NCBI GenBank assembly: GCA_023485685.1
Contig: JAMCZK010000042.1
Location: forward strand, 1-40,303
Reading direction: 5' to 3'
Origin: Chloroflexota bacterium
GTDB taxonomy: Bacteria; Chloroflexota; Anaerolineae; Anaerolineales; UBA11579
DNA length: 40,303 bases
Shown: in pieces, positions 38,082-40,303 of the stretch
Layout: each line of letters begins with the position of its first letter
How positions within the stretch are numbered: position 1 is the stretch's first letter
Position numbers and translations under genes: made by a program
Notes under the pieces: generated by a model
Database searches by the model: none
Told to the model about the DNA's origin: nothing
What the model saw: only the letters and a program-made list of their open reading frames with translations

Positions 38082-38212
38082 GGGGCAGCGATTCTAGCAC
38101 GACCTCATTCGCCATAGCGAGGAGGCGTTTTGTGCCGTTACAGCGGCGAAAGCCAGAGCCTGTACGAAGCGGCTCGCTCGGGACAGGCTCTCGCACTGAC
38201 GTTGAAAAAGGA

Positions 38213-39961
38213 CTATCTCGACACTGCCAGCTTCACCACTTTGCCCTTGGAGTCCATCGTAATCCGGGCGTATTGCGGATGGGTGAAGTCGCCGCTGGGC
38301 ACCTTCTTGCTGAGCGTTACCAGGCTGCGGGTGGGCGCCAAGCCCATTGCCTTGCGATGCATGTGGGGCAGGGTGCAGTTGTGTCCATGGCATTGGGTAT
38401 GCTCATGGCTGTAGGTGGCTTTGCATTCTTGCATGCCGGGCAGGTACTCCGCCACCACGGATTTCACTGTGGCCAGCGTTTCTGCGGGCAGGTCTTGCAT
38501 TGGCATATCATGGCCTTCGGCGCGGTCGCATATGGCGTTCACCAGTGGGCTTGCGGCCTCCGGGCGCAGGATGCGCTTGGGCATCTGTCCATCGGAAACG
38601 GCTTGCGCCAACGGGTCGCCGTAGAGCACAAACGAGATCAGAGTCTTCTGGTCTTCGCCGTCCAGGTAACCCTGGCGGCGGTGCATGGTTTGCGCCATGG
38701 CGATCTTCGCCCTGCGTAAGGCTTCACCGGCTGGATAGCCTTCGTTCAGCAGCTTCCAGAAGGTCTGGCCCAACAAGTCGGCGGCGATCAGCGGGGTGGT
38801 CACGGAGCCATAGGAGGTCACAGTGGAACCAACAACGGCTTTGCTACCCGAGTCAAGAAACTTCAGGGCCAACGCGTTCTCGAAGGTCTTGCCGAAGATG
38901 TGGGCTCCGAAGCAGGCTTCGGTGTAGACAATCTGGGGGGCACGGCCGCTGTTCACAATGTCGGTGGGGCGCAAGGCGACGGGGTAATCAGGCCCGGCAG
39001 CCGTTTGTTGTGGGTCACGCTGTCCGTACCATTCGGCCGTCTCGGCCAGGCCGTGCAGGTTAAAATATGCCACTTGCAAGGATTTGCTGGCTTCTTTGGG
39101 CAGCTGGCCTGTGCCCGTCGGTGGGGAAATGCTGAGGCGGCGCGGCTCGCCAATGGTTCGATACACCGAATGGGAGGCGCGGCGCCAGATTTCGGCGCTA
39201 TAGCCGAAGCTGCTGCGCTTGGGTTTCCACAGCCCGAAGAAGGCCAGGATGCGGGCGATGGCACTTTCCATTGCGTCAACCGGGTTGGTCTTCTTCCCGC
39301 GGCTGGCGGCGATCTTATTCAGCGCTTTGATCAGCGAGGCTGGATCAGAGCCCTCGCCGTTGGGCAGGCGGCCCAGTGGCCAGGTAGGGACGAAATAGTT
39401 TTCATCGATGCTGGCATAGGGATTATCGGAGGGCACATCTTTGTCCTCGTCATCGACCGGGTTCGGCAAGTGGTGGAAGGGGATGATCTGCGGTCCGCCC
39501 ACAATGAGTACCGCGCCGATCATTTCGCCTTTCTTGCGCAGCGCCTCGTCGAGGTCGGCCAGGAGATGTTTGATGGCCCAGGGATCGTCGGCTTTCACCG
39601 GCTGCAAATCGAATTTGCTGAGCGATGCTTTATCATCTATGTAAATCAAGCAACTATCCCAATGAGCATTGGCCGCGGTCGCATCCATTACGGCGCGTAA
39701 TGCAGTATCTACTTGAGTGAATCCGTCGACCTCATATTGTTTTTCGAGTGCCGTGCGAGAACTCAGGATCACATAGGCAGGGAAGCGGCCATCGGCGCGC
39801 AGGCGCAAATCTTCCGTATCTGTGCCTACGTCTTCTAATTCCAATGGGGTTTCTGGCTCAACCGCCTGGTAAGGATCGACTTTTTCTTTCGCCGAATATT
39901 CGACACTCAATTCATCCACATAGGTATCCGGATTTAATTTCTTCAGCGGGACGCGCTGCAT
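38213..39961 (-). CDS. Clan CD (gingipain C25/caspase-fold) peptidase-like protein with His/Cys-rich segment near the C-terminus
   Basis: VLIVGGPQIIPFHHLPNP, VAYFNLHGLAE (His), IVYTEACFGAHI (Cys) match the clan CD His-Gly/Ala-Cys arrangement; CKATYSHEHTQCHGHNCTLPHMH tail. ATG 39961 preferred over 40210. Confidence 0.65.
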   Translation of the reverse strand: MQRVPLKKLNPDTYVDELSVEYSAKEKVDPYQAVEPETPLELEDVGTDTEDLRLRADGRFPAYVILSSRTALEKQYEVDGFTQVDTALRAVMDATAANAHWDSCLIYIDDKASLSKFDLQPVKADDPWAIKHLLADLDEALRKKGEMIGAVLIVGGPQIIPFHHLPNPVDDEDKDVPSDNPYASIDENYFVPTWPLGRLPNGEGSDPASLIKALNKIAASRGKKTNPVDAMESAIARILAFFGLWKPKRSSFGYSAEIWRRASHSVYRTIGEPRRLSISPPTGTGQLPKEASKSLQVAYFNLHGLAETAEWYGQRDPQQTAAGPDYPVALRPTDIVNSGRAPQIVYTEACFGAHIFGKTFENALALKFLDSGSKAVVGSTVTSYGSVTTPLIAADLLGQTFWKLLNEGYPAGEALRRAKIAMAQTMHRRQGYLDGEDQKTLISFVLYGDPLAQAVSDGQMPKRILRPEAASPLVNAICDRAEGHDMPMQDLPAETLATVKSVVAEYLPGMQECKATYSHEHTQCHGHNCTLPHMHRKAMGLAPTRSLVTLSKKVPSGDFTHPQYARITMDSKGKVVKLAVSR

Positions 39962-40031
39962 CCTGGGTCGTTTGAGCTTAGGTAGTTCAGCCTGTACTCC
40001 GTTGGACGAATCACCTGTCTTGTTTTGACCC

Positions 40032-40062
40032 AAGGGACTCCTCGCTTCGCTCGGAGTGACAG
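40032..40062. repeat. Dispersed repeat GGACTCCTCGCTTCGCTCGGAGTGAC
   Basis: Near match to the right arm of the 22953-23080 repeat. Confidence 0.7.
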
Positions 40063-40169
40063 AGAAGGAGGCCGCTTTCGCTTCCGGTTCTGCGTCATTA
40101 TTATTTGATTCCAAGTCGCCCCTCAACCCGCCAGCCTTGTGGCTGGCGACTCTCTCCCGCATTCGCGGG

Positions 40170-40290
40170 AAAGGGTTGGGCGCACGGCCGTGCGCCCCTA
40201 CCTTCCCCAAGGTCGCCTGGCGTAGGGGCGAGGTCTCCTCGCCCTTTGCAGTTGAGGGCGGGGTTACCCCGCCCCTACCGATGGCAGCGG
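40170..40290. repeat. Clustered GTAGGGGCG...CCCCGCCCCTACCG repeats
   Basis: GTAGGGGCGAGGTCTCCTCGCCC and GGCGGGGTTACCCCGCCCCTACC palindromic units, related to 30574-30602. Confidence 0.65.
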
Positions 40291-40303
40291 TCTCGCCCGA
40301 GGT

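Overview
This 40.3 kb window looks chromosomal and Chloroflexota/Anaerolineae-like (inferred from gene content and repeat style, not proven). Most of it is ordinary metabolism and maintenance. In order: a DoxX-type tail; a NarL-class sensor kinase followed by the stump of its response regulator; a MASE3-GAF-HD-GYP protein flanked by two outward-facing HTH gene fragments; a fructose-PTS-EIIC-like permease with a TIM-barrel enzyme and a divergent orphan regulator-like gene; Ku + LigD (PE-Lig-Pol) NHEJ; an MFS pump; a DinG-type exonuclease/helicase; an APC permease; serS behind a T-box leader; DUF456, PD40 and DUF5996 proteins; a pentose-phosphate cluster (tkt, DNA methyltransferase, tal, enoyl-CoA hydratase, gnd, zwf); a zinc-ribbon/PEBP pair; an SH3b protein; an ErpA/IscA protein; a HutH-type aromatic ammonia-lyase; smpB; and a caspase/gingipain-fold (clan CD) peptidase-like protein. 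Intergenic space is unusually rich in palindromic repeats. These include three copies of a MITE-like element (224-300 bp) within 3 kb. A 106-bp near-perfect duplication of the zwf start region is also present. I see no CRISPR array, rRNA, tRNA or intact prophage. I found no single clearly new multi-gene system. The best leads are the HTH-flanked insertion, the PTS-derived locus, the clan-CD protein and the repeat families.
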